Both the position numbers and the translations under genes were made by a program. Positions 19,705 through 28,641 of a stretch of DNA of 64,000 bases are shown here, piece by piece. Every line of letters begins with the position of its first letter. Position 1 is the first letter of the stretch. Origin of the DNA: Bifidobacterium actinocoloniiforme DSM 22766 (GTDB lineage Bacteria > Actinomycetota > Actinomycetes > Actinomycetales > Bifidobacteriaceae). The notes beneath the pieces were generated by a model. It did no database searches. It was not told the origin of the DNA and was given only the letters and a program-made list of their open reading frames with translations. The stretch spans positions 558,001 through 622,000 of the forward strand of contig NZ_CP011786.1 in NCBI RefSeq assembly GCF_001263395.1. Reading direction: 5' to 3'.

Positions 19705-20183
19705 GCGGCGGTTTACCCCAGCGCCCCGCCTGTCGCGCAAGGCCTGATCGGCGACAGGGAACATAACCAGCGTCGGGAGGAAGCCGGTGTGGCGGCGGCC
19801 GCAATCGGAAGCGCCACCATGCCGTCCCGCAGGAGGCCCCCACGGTCGAATCATCCGTGAGCGCAGGCCAGACGGCGCATCTGGGCCGAAGGATACGGCG
19901 TCGGAGCTTCACAAGCCTAGCCCGGAGCCGCGTAGGCCGTGATGCGCAAAGGGCCCCAGGACGGTGCGACCACTCAATCAACCCAGCACAGGGAGGGCAC
20001 GGTCACAGCCAAGGCGACTCGCTAGGCGACCACCGGTATCTCATTGTCCCTTTCCACGGAGCTCGCGGCATGATGACGACTGACACGGGCCAGCGCGTGC
20101 CGCGGGCCAGCAAGCCGGATAGAGTGGTGGTAGGGGTGGAATGAGCCGCCCTGGAAGTCATCAGCAAGGGGAAGGACGCACGG
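19705..20183. other. 479-base gap without a recognised gene
   Basis: GC-rich stretch between the ABC-F gene and nnr. Open frames of 90-135 codons exist on both strands, but none has a recognisable family, a good ribosome binding site or typical codon use. No tRNA, tmRNA or RNase P hallmark was found. The last 25 bases contain the nnr ribosome binding site (GGGGAAGGA). Confidence 0.35.
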
Positions 20184-22160
20184 ATGTCGAACGAGGAGAG
20201 CTGGGTGTTGGACAAACTGACGACGACGGCCTATCAGTCAAGCACGGTGCGCTCCCTGGAGCGACCCCTGCTGGACGATGGCGTGCCGCTGATGAGGATG
20301 GCCGCGAAAGCCGTCGCTCTTAATGCACGACTGCTGCTGGCCATGTCCGGCATGGAGCTGGACCAGGCCCGGGTCGTCCTCCTGGCAGGCGGAGGGGACA
20401 ACGGCGGCGACGGACTTTACGCGGGCGCCCTGCTTGCTTCAGCAGGTTCAGACGTGACCGCCGTGGCCACGAGTAACGACCTGCACGATCAGGGGCTGAC
20501 GGCTTTCCTTCAAGCCGGTGGGGTTGTCCTCGCCCTGAGCCAGGATTCCGACATCCCCGGCTCGGACGCCCCTGCGTCCGCGGATGAGGCGGCGGAAAGA
20601 CTGGAGCAGGCGGTAAGTCTGGCTCGGAGCGCCGACCTGGTGATCGACGCCATGACCGGTATCGGCCTGAATGGGGCCCTGCACGGGGTGGCTGACGCCC
20701 TGGCCTGCGAGCTTGGGCAGGCGGACGGCGGCCTGGCCCCAGACGTCGGCATCCCCCAGGACGGCAAAAGCAAACGGCCGCTGGTCCTGGCGGTGGACTT
20801 GCCTTCAGGCATAGGCGTGGACGATGGGAGCCTGCCTGGCTCCTATATACCAGCTGATGTGACGGTAACATTCGGCGCTTTGAAACCCTGCTGCCTCCTG
20901 CCTCCCGCCGCGTACACCTGCGGCAGGACGGTCTTGGTCGACTTCGGCTTCGACCTGGACTCGATCCGCCCCGACGTTGAGGCCATGACGGCTCAAGGCG
21001 CCGCCGACGTGATACGCGCCCCCCGCATCGACGACAGCAAGTACACGCGCGGGGTGGTCGGCCTGGTCACTGGTTCGGAGCGCTACCCTGGCGCCGCGAT
21101 CCTTTCGACCCGCGCTGCGGCCGCGGCTGGCGCGGGCATGGTGCGCTATATGGGCCCTAGCAGACCCACTGACGCGGTGCTAGCGGCCTTGCCCGAAGCG
21201 GTGAGCGGCCCTGGCCGGGTCCAATCCCTGGTCCTGGGCTCAGGCGTGCCCACCGAGCAAGCAGCCAACGACGAGGAACCCCAACGCGAGACCATCGGAG
21301 GCATCCTGCGGACCCGTTTCGCGGCCAGACCATCAGATGAGGACTCCGAGGGCGATACCGAGATTCCGGCTGTGGCCGACGCGGGCGCCCTGGACCTCCT
21401 GCCTGGGGGGAAGACGCCCCCTACCCTGGTGCTCACCCCCCACTTTGGCGAGCTGGCCAAGCTTCTCAACTCTTGCGGCGAGAGTCTCAGCGCCTCGGAC
21501 ATCGCCGCCGAACCCCTGAATTGGGCCATCAAAGCCTGGGAGTTGACCGGAGCTACGGTCCTGTTGAAAGGGGCCGTCAGCATAATAGTCGGCGAGGATC
21601 AGGAGGGGCGGATGCGGGTCATGACCACCGGCTTCGGCCCCGTCTGGCTCTCCACCGCGGGTTCAGGGGATGTCTTAGCCGGCGTTCTTGGCGCGACGCT
21701 GGCCGGCGCCGCTGACCGCTTGGAGGAGGAGCCCTGGCAGACCGTCCCAATCGCGGCTTCCGGCGCTTTCCTGCACGGCTTGGCGGGCTCGCTGGCTTCC
21801 GGTGGGCTTCAGCGCGGTTGGCGGCAGCCCCTTGTCTACGACCCCGAGAACCCATCCGACTTCCTGGAAAGGGCCCAGGATGGCTGGAAGGCTGAGTCCA
21901 AGGGGGCTGGACCCTGGAGTCCCCTGGGCCACCCCATCCACGCCACCGATATCGTGTCGCATCTGGAGGAGGCGCAAGGCCTCCTGCTGGCCCTGCCGTA
22001 CACGAGCCAGGGGGAGGACGACGCGGACGATGACGCAGATGCCCCTGACGGGATACCCGCGGATGGCCCGGCGGACTGGGCACTGTTGCAAGCTGGCTGG
22101 GCAGGGCCTGCGGAATTCGGCCAGGCCGCCTCGGCTGGCATTGATTCGTTGTGGTTCTAG
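20184..22160 (+). CDS. nnr: bifunctional NAD(P)H-hydrate epimerase / ADP-dependent dehydratase
   Basis: Metabolite-repair enzyme that epimerises damaged NAD(P)H hydrates and dehydrates them back to NAD(P)H. The N-terminal YjeF_N half has AGGGDNGGDGLYAG near 70. The C-terminal dehydratase half has LTPHFGELAKLL and STAGSGDVLAG. At 658 residues it is longer than typical fusions because of acidic, Asp/Glu/Pro-rich inserts (for example GEDDADDDADAPDG near the C-terminus and EDSEGDTEIP near 390). It begins 479 bp after the ABC-F gene and is followed 45 bp later by a phosphoglycerate mutase gene. Confidence 0.9.
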   Translation: MSNEESWVLDKLTTTAYQSSTVRSLERPLLDDGVPLMRMAAKAVALNARLLLAMSGMELDQARVVLLAGGGDNGGDGLYAGALLASAGSDVTAVATSNDLHDQGLTAFLQAGGVVLALSQDSDIPGSDAPASADEAAERLEQAVSLARSADLVIDAMTGIGLNGALHGVADALACELGQADGGLAPDVGIPQDGKSKRPLVLAVDLPSGIGVDDGSLPGSYIPADVTVTFGALKPCCLLPPAAYTCGRTVLVDFGFDLDSIRPDVEAMTAQGAADVIRAPRIDDSKYTRGVVGLVTGSERYPGAAILSTRAAAAAGAGMVRYMGPSRPTDAVLAALPEAVSGPGRVQSLVLGSGVPTEQAANDEEPQRETIGGILRTRFAARPSDEDSEGDTEIPAVADAGALDLLPGGKTPPTLVLTPHFGELAKLLNSCGESLSASDIAAEPLNWAIKAWELTGATVLLKGAVSIIVGEDQEGRMRVMTTGFGPVWLSTAGSGDVLAGVLGATLAGAADRLEEEPWQTVPIAASGAFLHGLAGSLASGGLQRGWRQPLVYDPENPSDFLERAQDGWKAESKGAGPWSPLGHPIHATDIVSHLEEAQGLLLALPYTSQGEDDADDDADAPDGIPADGPADWALLQAGWAGPAEFGQAASAGIDSLWF

Positions 22161-22205
22161 GGAATTTCTAGGGAAAAGCCTTAGAGGAAGGTAAAAGGAG
22201 GAAAC

Positions 22206-22991
22206 ATGCGTGGGCGCTTGATTATCATGCGGCACGGGCAGAGCGAGTGGACCCTGCCCCAGGTGAACCGGTTCGCCGGCTGGGTGGACGTTCCTCTGAG
22301 CGAGCAGGGGCGACGGCAGGCGGAACGAGCAGGCCAGCTGATCAAGGAGTATGGTCTGGAGCCGGAGGTGGTTTTCACTTCCCTCCTCGGTCGCTCGATC
22401 ATCACAGCCAACCTGCTATTGGACCAAATCGACCGGCTCTGGATACCGGTCCAGCGCACCTGGCGGCTCAACGAGCGCCACTATGGCGCCTTCCAAGGGC
22501 AGACCCGTCCTGACATGCTGTCCAAGTACGGCGAAAAGCGTTTCGCCACCTACCGCCGCTCCTACGATGTGGCGCCTCCAGCCCTTGACCCCTCATCGCC
22601 TTACTGGCAGGGCCAGGACCCTCGCTACGGCAAACCGTGGGCCGACGGTCTGGATGACTTGGACCCGGCGTCGATTGCCTCGGAGTCCCTGAAGGATCTA
22701 GGCCAGCGGCTGGAGCCTTACTGGCGTGCGCGAATCGTGCCCTTGCTGGCCCAGGGCAGGACGGTGCTGGTCGTCACCCACGGCTCCGTCGTACGGTCGG
22801 TCGTCAAGGGGCTGGAAGCGGTCTCCGACCAGGACATCCGCTCCATCAACGTACCCACCGGAGTGCCGATGGTTTATGAATTCGAGACGGATCAGAGCAG
22901 GGAACCGGAGCCAGTCGGGTCTGGCCGCTACCTGGACCCGGATGCGGCTCGAAAGGGCATGGCGCAGGTAGAAGCGCTGGGCAAGGCTTGA
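22206..22991 (+). CDS. gpmA: 2,3-bisphosphoglycerate-dependent phosphoglycerate mutase
   Basis: Interconverts 3- and 2-phosphoglycerate through a phosphohistidine. The 261 residues show the catalytic RHG near the N-terminus (MRHGQSEW), NRFAGWVD, the glutamate motif LNERHYGAFQG and the second histidine in THGSVVR. Two details are unusual: the first loop reads SEWTLPQVNRF where SEWN..NLF is common, and the second motif is HGS rather than HGN. AAAAGGAGG precedes the ATG. It follows nnr closely and may be co-transcribed with it. Confidence 0.88.
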   Translation: MRGRLIIMRHGQSEWTLPQVNRFAGWVDVPLSEQGRRQAERAGQLIKEYGLEPEVVFTSLLGRSIITANLLLDQIDRLWIPVQRTWRLNERHYGAFQGQTRPDMLSKYGEKRFATYRRSYDVAPPALDPSSPYWQGQDPRYGKPWADGLDDLDPASIASESLKDLGQRLEPYWRARIVPLLAQGRTVLVVTHGSVVRSVVKGLEAVSDQDIRSINVPTGVPMVYEFETDQSREPEPVGSGRYLDPDAARKGMAQVEALGKA

Positions 22992-23046
22992 TCCGGAGGA
23001 TCGCAGACGGCGCAGGCAGGCCCTCCCCCGCCGTTATACTGGGCCC

Positions 23047-23970
23047 ATGACCCTCCTCCAGCTCAAGTACATCATCAAAATCGTCGAGTGCGGTTCGATG
23101 AACGAAGCCTCCCACGAGCTCTTCATCTCCCAGCCTGCCCTCTCTTCCTCGGTCAAAGAGCTGGAGGGCGAGCTGGGCGTCGAAATCTTCACCCGCCACT
23201 CCCAGGGAATCGCGCTGACCGTGGACGGCGCCGAATTCCTGACCTACGCCCGCCAGGTCCTGGACCAGGTGGGCCTCTTGGAGCAACGGTACCAGCAGAC
23301 AAAGCCTCGCAAGCAACTGTGCCGTGTTTCCACCCAGCATTACATGTTCGCGGTCGAAGCGTTCGTGGAGATGATCAATTCGATTGAGGCCGATGAGTAC
23401 GAGTTCACCATCAGGGAGACCCGTACCCGGGATATCATCGACCAGGTGGCCTCCTTGCGTTCGGAGATCGGCATCATCTACCAGTCCGGCTTCAATAAGC
23501 GGGTCATCACCAAGCTCCTGAGGGAGAAGCACCTGGTCTTCCACCCGCTCTTCCGCTGCAGGCCCCACGTCTTCATTTCGCGCCGGAACCCGCTGGCGGG
23601 CCGCTCCCGACTGACCATGGAGAACTTGGAGCCATACCCCTTCCTCCAATACGAGCAGGGCGACGAAGGATCCTTCTATTTCGCCGAGGAGCCGGTTTGG
23701 CCCGACTATTCCCCCCAGCAAATAACGGTGTCGGACCGCGCGACCATGCTCAACTTCATCGTCGGGCTCAACGCTTACACGGTGTGCACCGGCATCGACA
23801 ACGAGGACCTGAACACCGAGAAGATCACGACCATCCCGCTGGAATCGGATGAGACCATGCTCCTGGGGTGGATCAACAACGAGCGAACCAAACCACCCGA
23901 AGCGGCACAACTCTATTTGGACAAGCTGGGCGAGGTCATCACCCACCACGGTTTCGAATTGATTGGTTGA
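23047..23970 (+). CDS. LysR-family transcriptional regulator
   Basis: DNA-binding regulator with an N-terminal LysR helix-turn-helix (about 1-60: MNEASHELFISQPALSSSVK, then LEGELGVEIFTRHSQGIALT) and a two-lobed effector domain. The 307 residues match the family. Motif T-N11-A type operators are expected for such proteins. A TTATACT -10-like element lies just before the start. The effector is unknown; a role in sulfur or methionine control is possible but is only suggested by the LysR-type palindrome before metE in this window. It is convergent with the DsbA-like gene. Confidence 0.88.
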   Translation: MTLLQLKYIIKIVECGSMNEASHELFISQPALSSSVKELEGELGVEIFTRHSQGIALTVDGAEFLTYARQVLDQVGLLEQRYQQTKPRKQLCRVSTQHYMFAVEAFVEMINSIEADEYEFTIRETRTRDIIDQVASLRSEIGIIYQSGFNKRVITKLLREKHLVFHPLFRCRPHVFISRRNPLAGRSRLTMENLEPYPFLQYEQGDEGSFYFAEEPVWPDYSPQQITVSDRATMLNFIVGLNAYTVCTGIDNEDLNTEKITTIPLESDETMLLGWINNERTKPPEAAQLYLDKLGEVITHHGFELIG

Positions 23971-23974
23971 AGGC

Positions 23975-23983
23975 GGGGGGGGG
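23975..23983. repeat. homopolymer tract G9
   Basis: Nine consecutive G on the plus strand in the 39-bp gap between the convergent LysR and DsbA-like genes. Confidence 0.9.
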
Positions 23984-24009
23984 AAAGCCGTCAGCCGCGA
24001 GGAAACGAA

Positions 24010-24954
24010 TCACATCTGATGCGGTCGGCCCGTACCACCAATCGAAGGCAAGGAACCGGCTCGGCCCACTTGGTTCTCATCCAAACCCAGGGCCTGGCAC
24101 AAGGCCTTGCGGGCTTCGTCATCACCTGGCTTGATATGGCTGATTTGCATGAAGACGCCATTGATGATCACCGTGGGTGTGGAAAGCCTGCCTTTGCTTT
24201 CGCCCTCAGGGTTCTCCAGTTCATGTCGGGTGATCGTGTAGTCATTGAGCTGGTGGACCCATTCGCGGTATTCGCCGCTGGCGGCCTTACGGGCGACAGC
24301 CTCAGGCACGCCTACGCTCATTATCCGCTTGGCGATCTGGTCGTCGCTCACGTCGGCGCCGCCCTGCTCGCTGGGTTGGAAGTCTTGCTTGTAGAAGGAG
24401 GCCACCACGTCCAAGAAACGCTCCGGGTCCTCCTGGGCCACGCTCGCGGCGGCGGAAGCGGCCCTGGTGGAGTACTGGTCGGAGCGTTGCTGGTCCAGGA
24501 AGTCCAGGAAGTGGATGCCCAGGTTAATCTGGCCCGCCTTGACCATAGCGATCAGCGTGGGGTCCAAGGAGCGGTGGAGGCGGCCGCAGGGCGGGCAGAG
24601 GAAGTCCATGTAGATGTCAACGGTCGGGACCGCGCTGATGGGCTTGCCCACGCCCTCCTTGCTGACCAGGATGCCCCCTAGGTCGTCGGCTTTGGAGGGT
24701 TTGACCCTGACTGCGGCTAGGGCCTGGTAAGCGTCGTTCTTGGTCGGGGCGCCGGTGGTCGTAGCGGCGGGCTCGGCTCCGCCCCCGTGACCGGACCGGT
24801 GAACGACGAACGCGCCGACCGCGACCAGGGCCGCCAGGACCAGGACAGCCGCCAGTACAGTCAAGAGCCGCCGATGAGATGAGCTCACGCTCCCTCCGTC
24901 GTCCCCGCTTTCACTGCGATCAGGTTGTTTGTCGACGTTGGGCTCTTGTACCAT
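24010..24954 (-). CDS. membrane-anchored DsbA-like thiol-disulfide oxidoreductase
   Basis: Extracytoplasmic thioredoxin-fold protein. Residues 1-28 are hydrophilic and cytoplasmic, 29-51 form a single membrane anchor, and the rest is outside the cell. The active site is CPPC at 120-123 after VDIYMDFL, and a cis-proline motif STPTVIING lies near 270. The length of 314 residues fits actinobacterial DsbA-like proteins that form disulfides in exported proteins. It lies about 100 bp downstream of pyrE on the same strand and may be read from the pyr operon or from its own promoter. Confidence 0.88.
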   Translation of the reverse strand: MVQEPNVDKQPDRSESGDDGGSVSSSHRRLLTVLAAVLVLAALVAVGAFVVHRSGHGGGAEPAATTTGAPTKNDAYQALAAVRVKPSKADDLGGILVSKEGVGKPISAVPTVDIYMDFLCPPCGRLHRSLDPTLIAMVKAGQINLGIHFLDFLDQQRSDQYSTRAASAAASVAQEDPERFLDVVASFYKQDFQPSEQGGADVSDDQIAKRIMSVGVPEAVARKAASGEYREWVHQLNDYTITRHELENPEGESKGRLSTPTVIINGVFMQISHIKPGDDEARKALCQALGLDENQVGRAGSLPSIGGTGRPHQM

Positions 24955-25053
24955 CGTAGGTCCTGTCTCCTTGCGTCATGAGCTCCTGATTCCCTGCCAT
25001 GATGATACCTGAGCACCTTGGCAAGTCGCTCGCGGTTCCCGCCCCAGCTTGAA

Positions 25054-25791
25054 TCAGACCCCGTAACGCTCCAGGTAGGCCTGGGCACGCTCGTAGAGTC
25101 GCTCATTCATCACAGGCCTTCCTTGTTCATCCTGCATGCCCCGGGCGGCTTGGAAGACCTGGCCCACGTTAGCAATCGAAAGGACGGGGAAGCCCAGCTC
25201 ATCCATGACCGCTTCGACGGCCGAGCGCCCCGAGTCGTCGGCCACCTCCATCCTGTCGACGCTGATGACCAGGCCCACCACCTGCACGTTCGCGGCGGCC
25301 TTGAGCTTGGGAACGCACTCGCGCACCGCAGTGCCGGCGGTCATCACATCGTCCACCAGCAGCACCCGCATCCCGTCTTCGAGCGGGGCGCCGACGAAGG
25401 AGCCGCCGTCCCCGTGGTCCTTCTTCTCCTTGCGGTCGAAGGTGTACCCGACCGTGCGGCCGTGCGCCGAACTCAGGGCGATGGCGGTCGAAACGGCCAG
25501 GGGTATCCCCTTGTAGGCCGGGCCGAAGATTGTGCCGAAGTCGCCGGGAAGCTGGCCATCGCGCACGCCTTTAAGGATGCGACGGGCGTAGAACTCGCCT
25601 AGGAGCGCAATCTTGGCGCCATCGTTGAAAGCTCCCGCATTGATGAAATACGGCGAGCGCCGACCGGACTTCAGCGTGAAGTCGCCGAAACGCAGGGCCC
25701 CGCTGCTCAACAGGAAACGGGTAAAGGCCTGGGACAGCCCCTCTTCCCCCTCGTCGCCCTTGCTTGCCTGTCCGTTCACGCTTACTTCCAT
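25054..25791 (-). CDS. pyrE: orotate phosphoribosyltransferase
   Basis: Joins orotate and PRPP to give OMP. The 245 residues show [16 protein letters not shown] near the N-terminus and the PRPP-binding motif [13 protein letters not shown]. The open frame runs further upstream, but the ATG at 25791 has GAAGGGA ahead of it and gives the family length. It overlaps the end of pyrD by about 10 bases. It is the last gene of the pyr operon. Confidence 0.95.
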   Translation of the reverse strand: MEVSVNGQASKGDEGEEGLSQAFTRFLLSSGALRFGDFTLKSGRRSPYFINAGAFNDGAKIALLGEFYARRILKGVRDGQLPGDFGTIFGPAYKGIPLAVSTAIALSSAHGRTVGYTFDRKEKKDHGDGGSFVGAPLEDGMRVLLVDDVMTAGTAVRECVPKLKAAANVQVVGLVISVDRMEVADDSGRSAVEAVMDELGFPVLSIANVGQVFQAARGMQDEQGRPVMNERLYERAQAYLERYGV

Positions 25792-26726
25792 GATGATCCC
25801 TTCTCTAAGGTTTCGGCCAGCTCGGGTCGCTGGTCGAGCAGTTCGTCCAATTGCCGCGCTATGCGCACCGGCGCCACAGGATCCACCAGGGCGGCCGCAC
25901 CCACCTCGACCGCGTTGGCCCCCGCGTAGAGGAATTCGAGCGCGTCCGAGCCGCTGGCGATGCCGCCCATGCCGATGATGGGCATCTCGGGCAGGGCCTG
26001 GCGCACCTTCCATACGCAGGCCAATGCGATCGGCAGGATTGCGGGGCCTGAAACCCCTCCGGTGACGTTGTCGATGATGGGCCGGCCCGTGGTCGTGTCC
26101 AGTCTCATACCAACCAGGGTGTTGATTAGGCTCAAGGCGTCCGCTCCCCCATTCGCGGCGGCGCGCGCGACCGCGGCGATGTCCGTCACATTCGGCGTGA
26201 GTTTGACCACCATCGGTTTGTCGGTCATGGCCCTGAGCCGGCTGATGAGACGTTCCAGACCGACTGGATCGGTGCCGGCCGACATGCCTCCGTGCGTGAC
26301 GTTAGGGCAGGAGACGTTGATCTCCAGCATGTCGGCCGGCGAGTCGGCCAGTTTAGCCACCACTTGCGCGTAGTCGTCGTCGCTGTGCCCGGCCACGTTG
26401 GTCACCACCAAGGCTCCCAGGTCCTTCAACCTGGGCAGTTCGTCGACCAGGTAGTCGTCCACCCCGGGATTCTGCAAGCCCACCGCGTTAACCATGCCAG
26501 ATGGCGACTCTGCGGTACGCGGGGTGGGATTACCCTCCCAGGCTACAGGCGAGACGCCCTTCGTGGATATGGCTCCCAGCTGGCTGACATCGTAGAAGTC
26601 TTGGCAGGCATCGAGCTTGAAGGTGCCGGAAGCCGCGCCGACCGGGTTCTTCCAGACGACCCCAGCCACCTGTGTGGGATGACGGTAAGTGTATGGCTCC
26701 AGGGGGTCGAATCCATCCATGCTCAT
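25782..26726 (-). CDS. pyrD: dihydroorotate dehydrogenase, class 1B catalytic subunit
   Basis: Oxidises dihydroorotate to orotate with FMN and passes electrons to PyrK. Motifs seen are [10 protein letters not shown] near the N-terminus, [34 protein letters not shown] and the FMN-phosphate motif GMGGI. The ATG at 26726 overlaps the pyrK stop as ATGA, which decides the start (314 residues). The presence of pyrK next door identifies the NAD-linked class 1B enzyme. Confidence 0.95.
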   Translation of the reverse strand: MSMDGFDPLEPYTYRHPTQVAGVVWKNPVGAASGTFKLDACQDFYDVSQLGAISTKGVSPVAWEGNPTPRTAESPSGMVNAVGLQNPGVDDYLVDELPRLKDLGALVVTNVAGHSDDDYAQVVAKLADSPADMLEINVSCPNVTHGGMSAGTDPVGLERLISRLRAMTDKPMVVKLTPNVTDIAAVARAAANGGADALSLINTLVGMRLDTTTGRPIIDNVTGGVSGPAILPIALACVWKVRQALPEMPIIGMGGIASGSDALEFLYAGANAVEVGAAALVDPVAPVRIARQLDELLDQRPELAETLEKGSSWK

Positions 26727-27553
26727 GCGTTCGTCCATCCTAACTGCTCTCCGGTGAAGACCGGTCCGTCCGCGCAGACCTTGAGTCTGCCGTCCACTGT
26801 GTCCACAGCACAGGCCACACAAGCTCCGTACCCGCAGCCCATCCGCTCCTCCAAACTGAACTGTGCGGGGATCGAACGGGCAGCCGCCCAGGCCGCCACC
26901 GCTTTCATCATCGCTGTCGGCCCGCAGGAGATGATCGCGGATCTGGCTGGGTCGAGCTGGGGCTCGAAACGGTCCAAGAGCGTGATGACATCGCCCTCCG
27001 GCTCACTGATCGACAGGGTTCGGTCAGCGCTGGCTGCCACCAGAGGGTCCGCGAATCGCTCATTCTGGTAGCCGAAGACGGCTATGGCCCGAGCGTCAGC
27101 CCGCTGGCTCAGCGCTTGGGCAGCCGCGATCAGCGGAGGAACGCCCAAACCGCCACCGACCAGCAAGTAGTCGCCTGGTCGGCTCAGGTCGTACGGCCTG
27201 CCAAGAGGCCCCAGCAGGTCAACTTCATCGCCCGGCTTCAGGCGGGCGAGCGCGGCGGTCCCCCGACCGATTACCTGATAGACCAAGTCCAGCTCGTCGC
27301 CGTCAGTCCTCGCGACGCCGAAGGGGCGGGGCAGCATGGCCGAGGGATCGGGAGCATAGAGATTGACGAATTGGCCCGCCGAAGCGGTCCTGGCCGCGTA
27401 AGGGTCGCGGACGGTCAATAGCCGGGCCGCGCCGCCCTCCAGGCTGAGCGCCGCGCTGACCTTAGCGGTGCGCCTGCCTGGGCGTTTGCCTTCCGCCTGG
27501 GCTTGGGCGACCACCTGTTCGGTAGGTCTGAACTGAGTCGTTTGAATACTCAC
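26723..27553 (-). CDS. pyrK: dihydroorotate dehydrogenase electron-transfer subunit
   Basis: FAD and [2Fe-2S] protein that links PyrD to NAD. It shows the FAD-binding RPFGVAR region, the nucleotide-binding GGGLGVPPLIAAA, and near the C-terminus four cysteines in GCGYGACVAC...VC for the iron-sulfur cluster. The open frame extends far upstream inside pyrF, but GTG at 27553 overlaps the pyrF stop as GTGA and gives 276 residues, the expected size. Confidence 0.94.
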   Translation of the reverse strand: MSIQTTQFRPTEQVVAQAQAEGKRPGRRTAKVSAALSLEGGAARLLTVRDPYAARTASAGQFVNLYAPDPSAMLPRPFGVARTDGDELDLVYQVIGRGTAALARLKPGDEVDLLGPLGRPYDLSRPGDYLLVGGGLGVPPLIAAAQALSQRADARAIAVFGYQNERFADPLVAASADRTLSISEPEGDVITLLDRFEPQLDPARSAIISCGPTAMMKAVAAWAAARSIPAQFSLEERMGCGYGACVACAVDTVDGRLKVCADGPVFTGEQLGWTNA

Positions 27554-28641
27554 TTGGTCTCCTTCACGGCTTGGGTCAGTTCTGTTTTCATCGTCACAGC
27601 GGCCTTCCGAGCCTCGGAGGAGACCAGTCCCAAGGCCACCTCCAGGCTGAGCGAGGGGCTCCAGGATCCGCTGCGTTTCCAGGCGCCTATGATGCCCCGG
27701 GAGGAGTTGACTATCGCGCCGGACCCGTCCGGCCCGAACATGGCCGCTGCATCCTTTGCCGTTCCGCCTTGGGCCCCATAGCCCGGCAACAGGAAGAAGG
27801 TGTGCGGCATAGCTTGGCGCAAGAGCGCTCCCACCTGTGGCTGAGTTGCGCCCACGACCGCACCGATACGGGAATAGCCGCAGGAACCGACGCTGGAGGC
27901 CCCCCACTCCTCCACTAGCTCGCCGACCCGCTGGCACAGGTTGCGCCCCTCTTGCCCATCCGCGAGGGGGAGTTCCTGGATTTGGCTGGAGGATGGGTTC
28001 GAGGTGCGCACTAAAACGAAGATGTCCTTGTCGTGGGCCTGCGCAGCCTGCACGAAAGGTTCGATGCCGTCGGAACCCAGGTAGGGGTTGACGGTGATCG
28101 CGTCCTCCTGCCAGGGAGAGGGGGCGGGGGCCTCCCGATGGGCCGGGTCCGTCCCTGCCTCCACTTGGAGACAGGCCTGGCCCCAAGTCAGGGGAAGACC
28201 GGACAGGTGGCAGGCGTAGGCGGACGCAGTTGATCCGATGTCGCCTCGCTTCACATCGCCGATCACGTAGAGCCCCCGTTCCCGAGCGGCCCGGCAGGTG
28301 GACAGGTAAGCCTCGATGCCGGGAGCCCCTAGGGCCTCGTACATGGCGATCTGGGGTTTGACGGCTGGCACCAGGTCGGCCACCGCGTCCAGGACCGACA
28401 GATTGAAACGTACGTAGGCCTGGGCCAGTTCATAGGCCCAGGATTCGTCAAGGCGCCTGCGATCGTCGGGCTCCAGGTCGTCAACGCCGGCGGGGGTCAA
28501 GTCAGGGATTCCCGACTTGGCGCGGGTGGTTTCCACGGCCTGGCGTATGAGCTGGTCGGGCAGGAGGGCGGGCCGTGGGTCCAAGCCCACTAAGCTGGGG
28601 TTGCCTTCCTTACCGGCTATGGCTGCGGCTAAGCGGTCCAT
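27550..28641 (-). CDS. pyrF: orotidine 5'-phosphate decarboxylase (type 2)
   Basis: Decarboxylates OMP to UMP, the final step of the pathway. The 363 residues from the ATG at 28641 (MDRLAAAIAGKEGNPSLVGL) fit the longer actinobacterial type 2 family, with VGLDPRP near 20 and the catalytic Asp-Lys-Asp motif in GDVKRGDIGSTA. It overlaps the 3' end of pyrC by about 13 bases and the start of pyrK by 4. The inserts around residue 165 and 200 are Pro/Ser-rich. Confidence 0.94.
   Translation of the reverse strand: MDRLAAAIAGKEGNPSLVGLDPRPALLPDQLIRQAVETTRAKSGIPDLTPAGVDDLEPDDRRRLDESWAYELAQAYVRFNLSVLDAVADLVPAVKPQIAMYEALGAPGIEAYLSTCRAARERGLYVIGDVKRGDIGSTASAYACHLSGLPLTWGQACLQVEAGTDPAHREAPAPSPWQEDAITVNPYLGSDGIEPFVQAAQAHDKDIFVLVRTSNPSSSQIQELPLADGQEGRNLCQRVGELVEEWGASSVGSCGYSRIGAVVGATQPQVGALLRQAMPHTFFLLPGYGAQGGTAKDAAAMFGPDGSGAIVNSSRGIIGAWKRSGSWSPSLSLEVALGLVSSEARKAAVTMKTELTQAVKETK

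Noticed and set aside
19705-20183. RNase P RNA or tmRNA
   Set aside because: The RNase P core (GAGGAAAGTCC) and the tmRNA tRNA-like ends are missing on both strands.
25792-26013. N-terminal extension of PyrE
   Set aside because: It lies inside pyrD in another frame and is Arg/Gly-rich out-of-frame sequence; the ATG at 25791 has a good ribosome binding site.
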